In this document: positions 39,339-51,150 of the stretch, in pieces
How the letters are laid out: the number at the start of each line of letters is the position of its first letter
Position numbering within the stretch: the stretch's first letter is position 1
NCBI RefSeq assembly: GCF_009017415.1
Contig: NC_092409.1
Span: forward strand, 4,340,001-4,404,000
Source of the DNA: Aspergillus flavus
Lineage: Eukaryota; Ascomycota; Eurotiomycetes; Eurotiales; Aspergillaceae
Direction of reading: 5' to 3'
DNA: 64,000 nt
Translations under genes and position numbers: made by a program
Notes under the pieces: generated by a model
What the model was told of the DNA's origin: nothing
What the model saw: the letters and a program-made list of their open reading frames with translations, nothing else
The model's database searches: none

Positions 39339-42300
39339 TCACTCCGTGTATCCAAGTATATCTCTCTGATCATCAGTCAGCCGGCCCCATTCTAGAAGCA
39401 ACCGGAAAAAATAAATCTCCATATCTTCTTTTCGTAGAGCTCGTTCAGCCCATTTGCGGCCTTCTTCTGCTATCCAGCGCCCTTGAAGATTGTGTGGCTC
39501 CATCATGGCTTTGGGTTGACCATTGTCATCCACACCGACAGGTATGTTCACGCCACCAAAGTAAGCCAAGGTACTCCACAGTCCGTGGAGACGAACATCG
39601 ATGGGGACAAAATGTAGCCAAGCTATGACCCGTGAGTCGAACCACTGTCGAAATAGGCCGGTTTTGAATGGCAGGCTGTGACTTTGCAGGAAGGGAAGAA
39701 ATCGGCCACTAAAGCCAGCACCGTCCGCATCAAAGAGAAAGCGATAATTCCAGTGACTTTGAAAGTCGACCCGACCTGCTGTGCCTAGCTCCTGCTTTTG
39801 GTCTTCGCAGTCCTTTCTGCAGCGCACGATCGGGTCGGTAACGTGGACAGAAGCATTCAAGCCGAGCTTCTCTGTGGGAGCCAAGCCATCTAGAATCTGA
39901 TATGAATATGTACCAGGGTTGTCTGCAGGCAACAGCACTGAAACCTTGTTATATGTGTTGTTGTTAACTAAATGTGTCAGGCGTTGACGCGGCATTCCTT
40001 GCCATTGACCGTCGCGACTCACGCCTTCCGACGTGCCGCCAATCCAAAAAAGGCGGTTTTCTTTTTCCACATAGTCCAGATCCGGGTGCTCTTCAGAAGG
40101 CTCGTATTTTATCTTATCCACGTAGTTCCACGGACTAGGGAAAATGATGTCGCCAAATCCAGAAATTGTGCTCTGGCTAAATACTGGGGCAAGATCTTGG
40201 GTGACCTTGAATGATGCAGGCGACACAAAGAATCCGTGAAAGGATGCAAGGTCAGGTTGGTGGCATATATCAGTAGCCACCGTCCAGTTCGAAGGAAATT
40301 GTCCCATGGAGTGGGGTCGAATACAGCCTATGCATATGTGGTGTCGGTCCCACATTCGTCGAGATCGAGCCTTTGACGAGTGAGGACAAAGAGCGCCTAC
40401 ATAGCGATCAAATATATTCACAAAGGAGCTGTCCGTGAACATGGTCTCTGTCGTCTGATCTGCCGGCTCAATAGGCGCCCATCCTTCACTCCGGTCGCTC
40501 GACCACCCATTTGTTAAACCCTCACTAGGAGGAGGTGCTTGAGATCTGGCTTGAGCCCTCAAAACAGACATCTTCTCCCAGGGCACAGAAACTCGTGGCT
40601 CGTCGTTTAGATTGAAGGCTAAGTCCATGTCGGGGAGGTGCTCAGAGAATTTCTCAATTATCTTAGCAGCACCGATAACCATCCAGGCATGTGTTGGCTT
40701 GATACCCTCTTGAACTCTTGCTGTCCCATTACGTATACTGATTGCGCCAATGTCGTTGTAAGGGTTTGTGGCAAGTTGGTGAGTCAATTCCCTAATCTTT
40801 TCCGGCGGCAAGGCACGAAATGGCAGTAGATTGTCGTATATCTGATCGAACTCATCAATGACAACAGATGATCTACTAGTGGCATACTCATACCATTTGT
40901 CGAAGCCTCTATCTCGAGAGTCAGTACGCGTATGGTGTGTCTTCTTGGTTGACTTACGGTGGTGGATGTTGATTGTATCTCGCTCGGTACTGGGCAACAG
41001 CTCCTGCCAGATTCTTGCTGCCGTTGGCGCTGGATTTCCAGCGATCATGATGCTGTCTACCCTCATAAATAAGTAGGTCGATTGGGTGTACATTGGCTAC
41101 ACTGGGTTGGTGAGCGACCAGAATCAACACAATACCAAATATGACTGAGAAGAATATCCGCATGAACACGTTGAACCCGTAAAGGGACTGAGGTTCTTCT
41201 TCGGAAGCCGTTTGGCCATAGAGATATAGCATCACACCCAGGAAGGTAAGAAGTAGTGCAGCAAAAGCACGAGAGGCGAGTATCAGTGGGAAAGCCTGGC
41301 CGTTGAATAAGGCCGAGGCCAGCATGAAATTAATGGATACCGAGCCTGCCAATATAGAGATCCCAACCGCACCGTAAAAGGGCATCTGGAGCCAATCAGA
41401 GATAGGTTTATTTGAACTAACATATGATACTTACTAGTTGGAATGCGGACAGTACTGTAAAAGCAACTAATATGCCTTGGCCTGCTGCGCTTCGTAAATA
41501 ATGGGAGTTGACAAAGCCGCCATCACCAGGCGCCACCTTTCTGAGGATGAACGCCGCGATTGTACAGATCACAGCTACCCCCTGTGGAGTATGGACAGTT
41601 AGGCGTCCATCTCAATCATGCACCGTCGATCACAATTAGGCAGACTTACAAGAAAGCTGTAGCCCCAAGAAACCAACGCTTGCTTTTTCCTTCCATCCCG
41701 GGATCTGTTACCCTCCCGACAAAGCTCAGCAGCACCGATTAGAATCAAGGTATCTAATGTAACGCTGAGAGACATATAGGCCCGGAACCGTGGATGTAGT
41801 CCAGAGATGATAGGGCAGATGTATGTCGATTGTCTGCCTTCATCGAACGAAGTCACGAGAAGACCACCTGCCATGAGGAATACGGCTGATAACACATTCC
41901 TTAAGCGGCTGCGACAAACATAAGAATGCGCGCGGCTGACTACAGCAACGAGCATGCGCAAATGCGCATTTGACGGCCCTTCCGGCGCAGTCCATTTCTG
42001 ATTTGGTCGGCCACGCTGATTGCGCCAGTAATCGTATAGCGCAATGAGGAAAGGGATCATGTACTAGAAATTGGTCGCTCAATATTGGCATGTGTGTCGT
42101 GTGTCAGGCTCTTCGTAGGTATACTTACAGCATATCCCGCTGGCGCGCACTCATTGTTGACATTGACTTGGTGATATAGAGCGATTCGTATGCAACCCAT
42201 GCCCGAAAGTATACAAACTCCAACCCACCGACTCGAACCGAGTATTTTTCGACTGGGAAAGTTACCATTGTGGTTACTCGGTGAAGATGGCTCTTCTGCG

Positions 42301-42733
42301 GTGGAAAGGCTAAGCTCCGTGAGGGGTATGGCGGAATACTTATGTGCAGGAGACGATATCGTGGGGAAAGAGTCGGCGAATCTGCTCGTGATCAAAAGAG
42401 AGATAGCTGCTAAGAAACAGGCTAGGATAATTGATTCGAGTGGATGGTCTGGTCATTCCGTTGTGTTAGCCGCATACTTGCGTACTCCGTATATGCTATC
42501 CTTTTTAACGCCCAAATGCCGTGCAGTACATTCCATTACACCCCATTTCGTTCTTAGCGCGAGTATGCATAGGATTGACTCACCAAAAGCGAATGTGGTG
42601 GTGTAAGAAGTCGTAATGAAAGTGCAGCTCAATAAAAATGCCCTGCGCGCCTGGTTAGCTACTATGGGGTAAAGTATGCAGTCACTTACACCACAGAGGC
42701 CTTGAGCCCCGATTCGGCGGAGAAAAGATTCAT
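39339..42733 (-). CDS. GT90 (CAP10-like) glycosyltransferase with polytopic membrane N-terminus
   Basis: GT90 enzymes include fungal beta-1,2-xylosyltransferases that work in the Golgi on glycans or capsule-like polymers. Seven exons: 42733-42690, 42642-42584, 42448-42129, 42063-41650, 41581-41435, 41385-40958, 40908-39339; all phases fit (993 residues). Starting MNLFSAESGLKASVV, the first about 430 residues contain roughly ten hydrophobic segments (for example LESIILACFLAAISLLI, FMRIFFSVIFGIVLILV). The catalytic part opens with the family hallmark HPPPGFDKWYEYA and DQIYDNLLPFRALPPEKI. It later has FLFDADGAGFSGRFLPFL, FKTGLFRQWFD and WLHFVPIDVRLHGLW. The first two exons (44 and 59 nt) were inferred from frame and splice signals and are the least certain. 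The acceptor sugar is unknown. Confidence 0.88.
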
Positions 42734-43994
42734 TGAGACAGAATACGATTATGTGCAGTTAGCATAGGAAGCCATTACAGTGACCAATTGCCAATTTGCA
42801 TCATGCTGCGCCGACCAAAAAGCGCACGGAATACTGAGGAACAGGAACTTGGAGCGGCTATGGAGCGACTATCGAACTAGTTTAAACTGACTGGGGAATT
42901 TTAAATTTGTTGAGTGGAGACGTCAAGGGGCGGGAAGGGTCGATTCGATTAAGTTGTAAGGCAGGGTAGTATGTGCTTTGAAGGTCATAACTGCGAAGCA
43001 AGAGACCCGAGGGAGGATATTGTACCTGACCCCTCCAAGGTTACTCCGTATTAGGGGTGCGACGGTATCAAGCCAGTGGGTGAATTGCGTCAACGAAACA
43101 AGATCGACCATGGGTGATTTGCCCGTCTTTGCTGGACTGGGAGAACTGAGACTGTCCGCCGTGGAGCCAGCCAGGAAAATCAAACGCACGCCAGTGACGA
43201 TCATTGAACGAGGCCTCTTTTAGCCTTGGGTGCCGTGTCATGCCAAGTTATTTTTGGCTGGTGTTGAGCACCCGCTGAGCAAATCATATCACAGAATTGA
43301 AGCCCCAAAAGTTGTTTTCTTTGATGACGGTTGATCGGAAATGATAGGTAGTTCTCAAGTCTCAAAACTGCCGTGGCTGCCTAGTACTCCATTGCATTCC
43401 ATTGAATAAATCTGTTAATTGACAGAGAACTAACCGATGAAAGAGAGACCAATGATAGGATTCATGTATCGTATCATATGCAGAGACAGTCGAATATTCG
43501 TCATCCAGATGATGAAGCAAGCTTCAGCGATTGATGGAGTCCAACTAAATTAACGCAACTTTAATGCCCGGTTCACTGACTTCCCTTCTCCTAATCTGGA
43601 TCAGAGACTGCTCTATTCCTGAAGAGGAAAACCCACGGATTATGTAAGCTCACGAGGGCGGTGAATTTTTCCTAGGCGGTGGCACTTGGCAGTACGGTCT
43701 CCGCCTGATAACTTTTTTTTTACTTTTTTTTTTTTTGCTGCGTAGAAAAACGTCGCAGCACACGGACGACAGTTTACAATTCCAGACCCAGTCGCCGGAA
43801 TCACTTTTCATATCACTCATAAAGGGTCTGGTCTGCGGTCTATAAAAATTCAGGGCTGTGTGCGGAGTGCGTGGTCAGTCCAGGAACTTTGACGATATCT
43901 CCGTACCCACACAGTTTTTACCTTCAAAGGATTCACTTTTTCTACTCATTGATTGCTTAGGTAGTTGCAATAGCCAGAGGAAGCTCCAACCACG
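42734..43994. other. Divergent intergenic region GT90 gene / kre33
   Basis: This 1.26 kb stretch contains one TACTCCGTA (43042-43050), two T runs (43713-43721, 43724-43736) and a TATA-like element (43841-43848). Two ORFs of 81-93 codons on opposite strands (42923-43223) overlap and have no support. Confidence 0.6.
43841..43848 (+). promoter_or_regulatory. TATA-like element upstream of kre33
   Basis: TATAAAAA lies about 150 nt upstream of the kre33 ATG, after a long T tract. The position is plausible for a core promoter; this is inferred only. Confidence 0.4.
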
Positions 43995-46900
43995 ATGCCG
44001 CGTAAGGCGATTGATTCGCGCATTCCTGCGCTTATCCGCAATAACTTGCAGGAGAAGAAACGAAGCTTTTTCGTCGTTGTTGGTGACCGCGCCAAAGATG
44101 CGATCGTCAATTTGCACTACATTATGTCGTCGCACGATGTCAAACAGAACAAGTCCGTTCTCTGGGCGTATAAGAAGGATCTTTTGGGATTTACCAGTCA
44201 CCGCAAGAAGCGTGAGGCAAAGATCAAGAAGGAAGTGAAGAGGGGCATCCGTGAACCGAACCAAGAAGACCCTTTCGAATTATTCATCACTCTCAACCAG
44301 ATTCGTTACGTCTACTACAAAGAGACGGAAAAGATCCTCGGTAATACCTATGGAATGTGTATTCTCCAAGATTTCGAAGCCATCACACCGAACCTGCTCG
44401 CGCGAACGATCGAAACCGTGGAAGGAGGTGGAATCGTGCTATTGCTTCTGAAGGGCATGAGTAGTTTGAAGCAACTCTATACATTATCGATGGATATCCA
44501 CTCAAGATATAGGACAGAAGCACATGACGATGTGGTCGCACGTTTCAACGAGCGGTTCATTCTTTCTCTTGGAAGCTGCGATTCGTGTTTGGTTGTCGAC
44601 GATGAACTGAATGTCTTACCGATCTCCGGAGGAAAGAACGTTAAACCACTGCCACCACCAGACTCTATCGATACATCTAATACTGGCACAAAGAAGGAAT
44701 TGAAGGAAATCAAGGAGAGCTTGGCAGACTCACAACCAGTCGGGTCATTGATTAGCCTGGCTCGCACTGTTGATCAGGCGAAAGCACTCCTGACTTTTGT
44801 CGATGCAATTGCGGAGAAGACGCTCCGAAGTACGGTTGCTCTGACTGCCGGAAGAGGACGAGGAAAGTCTGCAGCTCTTGGTGTTGCCATTGCAGCGGCT
44901 GTTGCGCATGGTTACAGCAATATCTTCATCACGTCTCCTAGTCCGGAGAACTTGAAGACGCTGTTCGAATTTGTGTTCAAGGGATTCGATGCTCTTGGCT
45001 ACCTTGACCATGTTGACTATACCATTCTTCAATCCACTAACCCCGACTTCAACAAGGCTATTGTCAGGGTTAACATTCATCGGCAGCACCGTCAAACTAT
45101 CCAGTACATCCAACCCCAAGATGCCCATGTCCTAGGTCAGGCGGAGTTGCTGGTCATTGATGAGGCGGCAGCGATTCCTCTTCCCCTTGTTCGCAAATTG
45201 ATGGGTCCTTACCTTGTTTTCATGGCGTCCACTATCAACGGTTATGAAGGTACTGGCAGGTCCCTCTCTCTGAAGCTTATTCAACAACTTCGTGAGCAAT
45301 CGCGTGGAGGACTTAAGGCCAGTGGCGGAGAGGACATTGATGTCGCTGATCGTGCAACCGGGAAGGCGGCCAAGAACACAGATAAGAGCCTGGGTGGACG
45401 GTCTCTGAGAGAGATTACCCTGTCCGAACCTATCAGATATGCACCAGGAGATTCCGTAGAGAAATGGCTGAACAAGGTCTTATGCCTCGACGCGACATTG
45501 CCGAAGTCCAAGATGAACACGCAGGGCTGCCCGCATCCCTCTCAGTGTCAGCTGCTTCAAGTCAACCGCGATACCCTGTTTTCGTTCCACCCTGTTTCTG
45601 AGAAGTTCCTTCAGCAGATGATGGCTCTCTATGTTGCTAGTCACTACAAGAACACACCTAACGACCTTCAGCTCATGAGTGATGCCCCAGCGCATCAGCT
45701 CTACGTTCTTGTTCCACCAATTGACGAGGATGCCACCAAGCTTCCGGAGCCTCTGTGTGTTATCCAGGTTGCGCTGGAAGGTCGCATCAGCAGACAGAGT
45801 GTCCTCAACAGCTTGAGCCGTGGTCAACGTGGTGGAGGTGATCTGATCCCATGGCTTGTCAGCCAGCAGTATCAGGACGAGGACTTTGCTGGTCTCTCTG
45901 GTGCCAGAATTGTCCGTATTGCAACCAACCCAGAGTATTTGAACATGGGATATGGTTCTCGTGCTTTGGAGCTCTTGGTTGATTTCTATGAAGGCAAATT
46001 CACTAGTCTTTCTGAAGACATTAACGAGGCACAAGAAGAAATGGTCAGAGTAACGGACGAGGAGCTCACAAACTCCAACCTTCTGGATGACAACATCCAT
46101 GTTCGTGACATCCGCTCCATGCCACCCCTTTTCGGGAAACTGTCCGAACGCCGTCCAGACGCTCTTGACTACCTTGGTGTCAGCTATGGCTTGACACCAT
46201 CCCTTCACAAGTTCTGGAAGCGTTCTGCCTTTGCCCCTGTGTACCTCCGTCAAACACCAAACGATCTAACGGGCGAGCATTCATGCGTGATGCTGCGCAC
46301 TCTCTCCTCCGGACCAAATGATTCCAGCTGGCTGGGTGCTTTCGCACGGGATTTCCACAAGCGTTTCCTTGCCCTGCTATCATACCAATTCCGCGAGTTT
46401 CCCTCCGTGCTCTCTCTCAGCATATGTGAATCCGCCAACGCAGGTGCCAAACTAGATCCCTCCATCACCTCAGCTCCCCTCACGAAGTCTGACCTCGACT
46501 CCGCCTTCTCCCCCTTCGATCTCAAGCGTATCGACAGCTACGCCAACAACCTCCTCGACTACCACGTCATCCTCGACATGGTCCCCACCATCGCAGAGTA
46601 CTACTTCTCCGGCCGCCTCAACGGCAAAGTCAGCCTCTCCGGCGTACAACAGTCCATCCTCTTGGCCGTCGGCCTGCAACACAAGAGCATGGACGACCTC
46701 GAGAAGGAACTGAGCCTGCCCTCATCCCAGCTCCTGGCCATGTTCCTCAAGATCATCCGTAAGATGTCAACCCACTTCCGCTCTGTCATCGAGGGCGCCG
46801 TCGCCGAGACTATGCCATCTGAGCAAGTCCCCGTGACCCAGGCTTCTACCGATGCGCACGACGACGTGGTCGCCGACGAGCGCTTCAAGCCCCTGGAGAC

Positions 46901-47269
46901 CGGTCTGGATGAGGAGCTCCGTGAGGGAGGACAGCAGGTGGACGCGGAGTTGCGCGAGAAGCAGCGGGCCTTGATTGACGCTCTTCCTCTCGACAAGTAA
47001 GTGATTCCCATTAACAAATATATACTCGTCATTGAATGAGCAATAACTGATTTATAGCCTTCAGATACGAGATCAACAACGGTAGTGCTGCGTGGGAGGA
47101 TGCTGAGAAGCAGATCCGGGCTGGAGGCGCCTCGACGGTTAGCATTAAGTCGTCCAAGCCCAGCAAGCGGAAGAAGGGAGAGTCGGCTCGTGAAATTTAT
47201 GACCAGGAGATCGATTCGAAGAGACAAAAGATCATTAAGAAGGGAACGGAAGGCAAGAAGAAGCACTAA
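43995..47269 (+). CDS. kre33: RNA cytidine acetyltransferase (Kre33/NAT10)
   Basis: Kre33/NAT10 makes N4-acetylcytidine on 18S rRNA and, with a Tan1-type adaptor, on tRNA, using ATP and acetyl-CoA in the nucleolus. Exons are 43995-46996 and 47065-47269, giving 1,068 residues, the usual length. The protein opens MPRKAIDSRIPALIRNN, typical of the family. The RNA helicase-like ATPase module has Walker A in TAGRGRGKSAALG (284-296) and VIDEAAAIPLPLVRKLMG. The GNAT acetyltransferase domain includes RIVRIATNPEYLNMGYGSRA (about 637-656). The C-terminus is a Lys-rich tail (SKRKKGE, KKGTEGKKKH) fitting nucleolar targeting. The last intron uses the CTTCAG acceptor, giving DKYEINNGSAAWEDAEKQ. The start is certain from the conserved N-terminus. 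Confidence 0.97.
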
Positions 47270-47623
47270 TGATCCGCGACTGTTTATATAGGAGCCTGGC
47301 GTATGCGCCGTAGAAGCATACTTGTTTTCTTGCGTTGTTCACATAAAAAAGATGGTGTTTATCTGGCAGTTTGGGGATTCTGTCTAGAACAAAACTGATT
47401 TCAAGTGATCTCCTTACCCTCTTGTATATACATGACCGATTTCTATATTAAAAAAGTTCATTGGAATTCAACTATATCTGTTGAAAAGCTACATCCTATT
47501 GATTGACTAACCGTAACGCCTCCGCTCCAAGCTACTTGAAATAAACGGCCATCTGCTAAGGAAGGAGTGTAGACGTCCACCAACTCTAGCTACGGCCTAG
47601 ATCCAGCTGCTAACAGCTTTGAC
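47270..47623. other. Convergent 3' region kre33 / PDI-like gene
   Basis: This 354 bp A/T-rich stretch holds the 3' ends of two converging genes. No other feature was seen. Confidence 0.6.
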
Positions 47624-49163
47624 TTACAGCTCGTCGTGATCGGCGGTTGGTTTCTCAGGCTCCGCCTCAGGCTCGACCTCAGTGACGATGACCCCTTCAG
47701 GAAGCTTGCTCTTAGAACCTTCGCCCAAGCGAATAGCGTCCACCCAGGACTCAACACGGGCCAAACTGTAGTCCGCGTTGTCCGATGGGTCGTACCTCCG
47801 CCACCAGCCTCTGCGTCCGTTCAACGCGATGATCTCCACTGACTTGCTATCTTCAGGAAGACCGAGACCAGCACGCAGAGTTGCGGCCCCGCTGTTAATA
47901 GCTGGGATACTGTAGAACGGGAAGAGGTGCGCCTGGCGCACCGCGTGCTTATGTACGATCTCGGATAAACTGACAACGGCCTCCTTGGCGGAGCTGGGGA
48001 TGTCGGCGTCAGCTTCGGTGGATTCTGGAAGAAGAGCCAAAATACAAGTGCCGGATTTGGGGGTCAGACAAGCAGACTCCAGCGCTTCCACAGTAGGAAG
48101 GGAAGTAATGGGGGGTGCCTGAATGGGGACCTGTGCAGGTTTCGATTCCTGAGCATTATCGGGGACAACTTTAGGGTCAGGAGACTCGGTTGGCTTCAAG
48201 TTCTCTGCTTCATCATCTAGAACCGTTGTAGACTGAGAGCGCGCGGACGATGACTTGGATGGCTTTGATGACTTGGAGCTTGTGGCAGAGGGAGCAGCGT
48301 TGGGGGCCGCGACTTGGCTGAGGAACTCAACCATTGGCTTCTTTTTGAGTTCCCCATCATACACAATGTGCTCCTTCTCGCCTCCGGGGAGGAGGACAAG
48401 TTTTGGGAACTCCTCAATGCCAAATCTCTCTACAGCATCGGACTCCTTGCTACGAATCTGGGCTACCTTGATTGATCCAAGGAAGTCAATCGCAAGGGCT
48501 CTGATGAGAGCACTCGTGGTGCCTTTCTCGGTGAAAAGGATAGCTTTCGGGGCTTTTTCATCTTCGGAAAGCCATTTGTCCAGGTCCTTGTCCGTAACCC
48601 TCTTCACATGGTTTGGGATGCGGTCCACCACTGCATCGACTATAGCTTTGGCGGTCCTCTGGCCCTGGTAATCTTCCACCCTTGGTGCGCCAGGTTTCTT
48701 GGAAGGTGTCACTATCTTGAGGGTCGGGAAGCCCTGTATACCCAACCGGCCACACAGAGGTTTGTTTTCGTCATCGTCACAGTTGACAGCGGCAACGTTG
48801 GCCAAACCGTCCAAGTTCTTGGCTGCTTTCTCGTAGGCAGGTTTCAGATTTTGGCAGTGGCCACACCAGGGAGCGTAAAATCTGGTGTAAAAGGACACAT
48901 ATTAGGAATTGGCGATCAGGGTAGGAGGGGGGAATAGAGCGCTTACTCTACGATCTGTGAGATGGTTAACACTGTTGTTAGCATTGATAGTCAGTAACAG
49001 TTCACCTTACCGATGCGTGATTGGACTTGGCAATGAGCCGATCATAAGACTTGTGATCCACCTGCAGCACAGGCGATTTTTTAGTGTACAGCCCATCAGC
49101 GTTGACTGGGAGAGCAGTGAGAAGTGACGCGACAAGAAGAAGTGCAGAGCTTGGCTGCCACAT
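47624..49163 (-). CDS. ER protein disulfide isomerase-related protein (P5/MPD1-like) with HDEL signal
   Basis: This is an ER-lumen thiol oxidoreductase/isomerase for disulfide formation in secretory proteins. Exons are 49163-49011, an 8-nt microexon 48954-48947 and 48881-47624; phases fit only with the microexon (472 residues). The signal peptide covers residues 1-22 (SALLLVASLLTALPVNA). A thioredoxin domain has the active site WCGHC (Cys60, Cys63) and GIQGFPTLKI with the cis-proline. A second thioredoxin-fold segment (about 145-250, KAPKAILFTEKGTTSALIRA, FGIEEFPKLVLLPGG) lacks CxxC. A Ser/Lys-rich linker follows, then a P5-type C-terminal domain (KSGTCILALLPESTEAD, GRRGWWRRYD). The protein ends DHDEL, an ER retention signal. 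The architecture is nearest to PDIA6/Mpd1; I cannot name the Aspergillus paralogue. Confidence 0.9.
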
Positions 49164-49599
49164 CTTGAGTACTAAAGCGAGTGACTTTCTTTGGAATTAT
49201 ATTGTTTTTGTTTGATGGAAATACTATCACTGGTGTTATAGTATGTAGTAAGTGATCAACTCCCCAGCAAGAGAGGAAACCGTATTTATGGTTGGGCAGA
49301 GGTTGAAAGAAAAGCAATGAAGCAATGTGTCCTAAAGACGCGCTCTTGGCATGTGACCGGGGAAGCTTCCGCTCCGCCCATAAATACCCTTACTTAATGA
49401 TACAAAACTGCGACGTGGGGGTGCAGTCATGTCACCCCCATGCCCTCTCAGAAACCCTTCGCCTTTCAGGGGAACTTGAGAAGTTACTAACTCAGGATTG
49501 TCTCGCTTATACGTATGAAAATGAACTTGCATTTTCTCTATGCTTGACTCTCCTCTGCGCTCGTGAACAGAAGCTCTAGAGCCCACCCCCACGTTCACC
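49164..49599. other. Shared divergent promoter PDI-like gene / F-box gene
   Basis: This 436 bp stretch lies between two divergent ATGs. It contains CGACGTGG (49411-49418), a GACGTG-core sequence sometimes linked to ER-stress factors, about 250 nt from the PDI start. Whether it functions is not shown. Confidence 0.5.
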
Positions 49600-51150
49600 A
49601 TGGCAGGAGGCATGGTTGACACTCCAGCAACTGGTCAGGCCCGTGAGGCTCTGGGAATGTCCATGTTACCACGAGAGATTTTCTGGATGATCTTGAACTA
49701 TCTCAGTCCCAGAGACGTTGTCCGTTGCCGCCGTGTTTCCCAATCTTGGAGTCAGAGCTTCGGAAACCCCGCAAATCTCATCCCACTCTTGAGGACGTTC
49801 TTTCCTTTGGCGAAAGAGGTCAGGGAGCTTCATGGTAAAGATATTGACTGCGTGCTGGAGACTATAGAAGACGAGATCTATTGGTGTAGGCTCTTCGATC
49901 AGCTTGCCTCTAGGTATGATCATCTTAGCCAAGGGAAACCCAAATCTATCCAGAAGCACAGACTTTGTGATGATTTCGGCATATCTGGGGAAAGGGAATG
50001 GTTCCACGTGCAACCCTGGGAAAACCATGCTAGTCACCTGATGCAGCGCGTTGATTGCCCTTTCCCAGAGTCGTTCTGGTCGTATGAGGATGGCCTGGTA
50101 GTGTATCCGAGCGCAGACCACTCATGCCTTGTGCTCTTGGACCTAGACAGTGACAGGAGATTCATGGTTCCTTTCATTATCACAGGCAAAGTGATTCGCA
50201 GAATTCGACTACAGAAAAGAGTTCTCGTTGTGGAGTGGGCAGAGCCCAAAGCCTTCCATTGGTTAAATGACAGTGACGGAGTGCATCGCCACTTTGCTTC
50301 GTCATTTGACGTGACAGAGACTGCGAGTGGATGGAGCGTCAAGTTTCGAAATGAGTGGAAGATCATGTTTCTTGGTCACCCACTCAGCGAGAGGGATCGC
50401 TTCTATTCCACTCACAGTGAGACACATTATGCTATCTATATTTGGCAGCCCAATCGCAGCTTGTACACTGCAGATGACGATGCTCCGATCGAGTCGCTGT
50501 CGGTCTGGGATATCTCAAAGCCATCAGATTACCGGCCTTCCTTGGACCCAACCGGACGTCTGCGAGAAGCAGGCCAAGACAATGGTCCGTCAATTATCAC
50601 GCGTTTTGGGTTTAGGGAATTAGGGTTCTACTCTGTCAGGCAACGAGGGTTCCCGGGCGTGCAATGCTTGAACATCAGTGAGGACAACCAGTCTATAGAT
50701 ATCGTCGAGAACTTGTGTACAGGGCCAGTCGATCGCCTAGTTGCGCCGACAGAGTGGACATCACAGGTGCAAATTACTAGCATTCCGATATCCGGCGAGG
50801 GGCCTTGCTGGAGGCGGTTCGATGGTCAAGTTCTGCCTCCCTACCGTGGGAACAATAGTCTACAAACACAACCTCTTAGCTTTGCCATCTGTGATGAGCC
50901 ATGGTATGCTGTCGTCTCCGAGGCATTTGATGAGAAGGCCGAGGTTGGATTTTGCCTCCATCTGTCACCTACTACATGGCCGTTTGATCTGAAAATGTTC
51001 CTGAGCATCCGAACTCCATCGTCAATTAAAACACTGAAGCATGAGGAAATTTTCGAGCTCATAGGTAAAGGGAGGATTTGCGGAAATGAAAGGCACTTGA
51101 TTGGTGAGAATGCGAACCGCGAACTTGTCATCTATAGGTTTGATAGGTAA
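49600..51150 (+). CDS. F-box protein of unknown target
   Basis: This is a single-exon protein of 516 residues. An F-box lies at about residues 22-65 (MLPREIFWMILNYLSPRDVV, then CRRVSQSWSQSF), the motif that binds Skp1 and makes the protein a substrate adaptor of an SCF ubiquitin ligase. The rest is a globular region with no repeat type I recognise, rich in Trp, Tyr and Phe (for example PFPESFWSYEDGLVVYPSAD, LDSDRRFMVPFII), perhaps a beta-propeller-like fold as in many fungal F-box proteins. That part is inference. Such genes are numerous and fast evolving in Aspergillus, so a specific substrate cannot be suggested. It shares a 436 bp divergent promoter with the PDI-like gene. An A5T-type repeat follows the stop immediately. 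Confidence 0.85.
   Translation: MAGGMVDTPATGQAREALGMSMLPREIFWMILNYLSPRDVVRCRRVSQSWSQSFGNPANLIPLLRTFFPLAKEVRELHGKDIDCVLETIEDEIYWCRLFDQLASRYDHLSQGKPKSIQKHRLCDDFGISGEREWFHVQPWENHASHLMQRVDCPFPESFWSYEDGLVVYPSADHSCLVLLDLDSDRRFMVPFIITGKVIRRIRLQKRVLVVEWAEPKAFHWLNDSDGVHRHFASSFDVTETASGWSVKFRNEWKIMFLGHPLSERDRFYSTHSETHYAIYIWQPNRSLYTADDDAPIESLSVWDISKPSDYRPSLDPTGRLREAGQDNGPSIITRFGFRELGFYSVRQRGFPGVQCLNISEDNQSIDIVENLCTGPVDRLVAPTEWTSQVQITSIPISGEGPCWRRFDGQVLPPYRGNNSLQTQPLSFAICDEPWYAVVSEAFDEKAEVGFCLHLSPTTWPFDLKMFLSIRTPSSIKTLKHEEIFELIGKGRICGNERHLIGENANRELVIYRFDR

Noticed and set aside
42923..43223. Overlapping 81- and 93-codon ORFs on opposite strands
   Set aside because: They cannot both be real and neither has a recognisable feature.
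45480..46253. 257-codon minus-strand ORF inside kre33
   Set aside because: It is antisense to a highly conserved coding region and is a codon-bias shadow.
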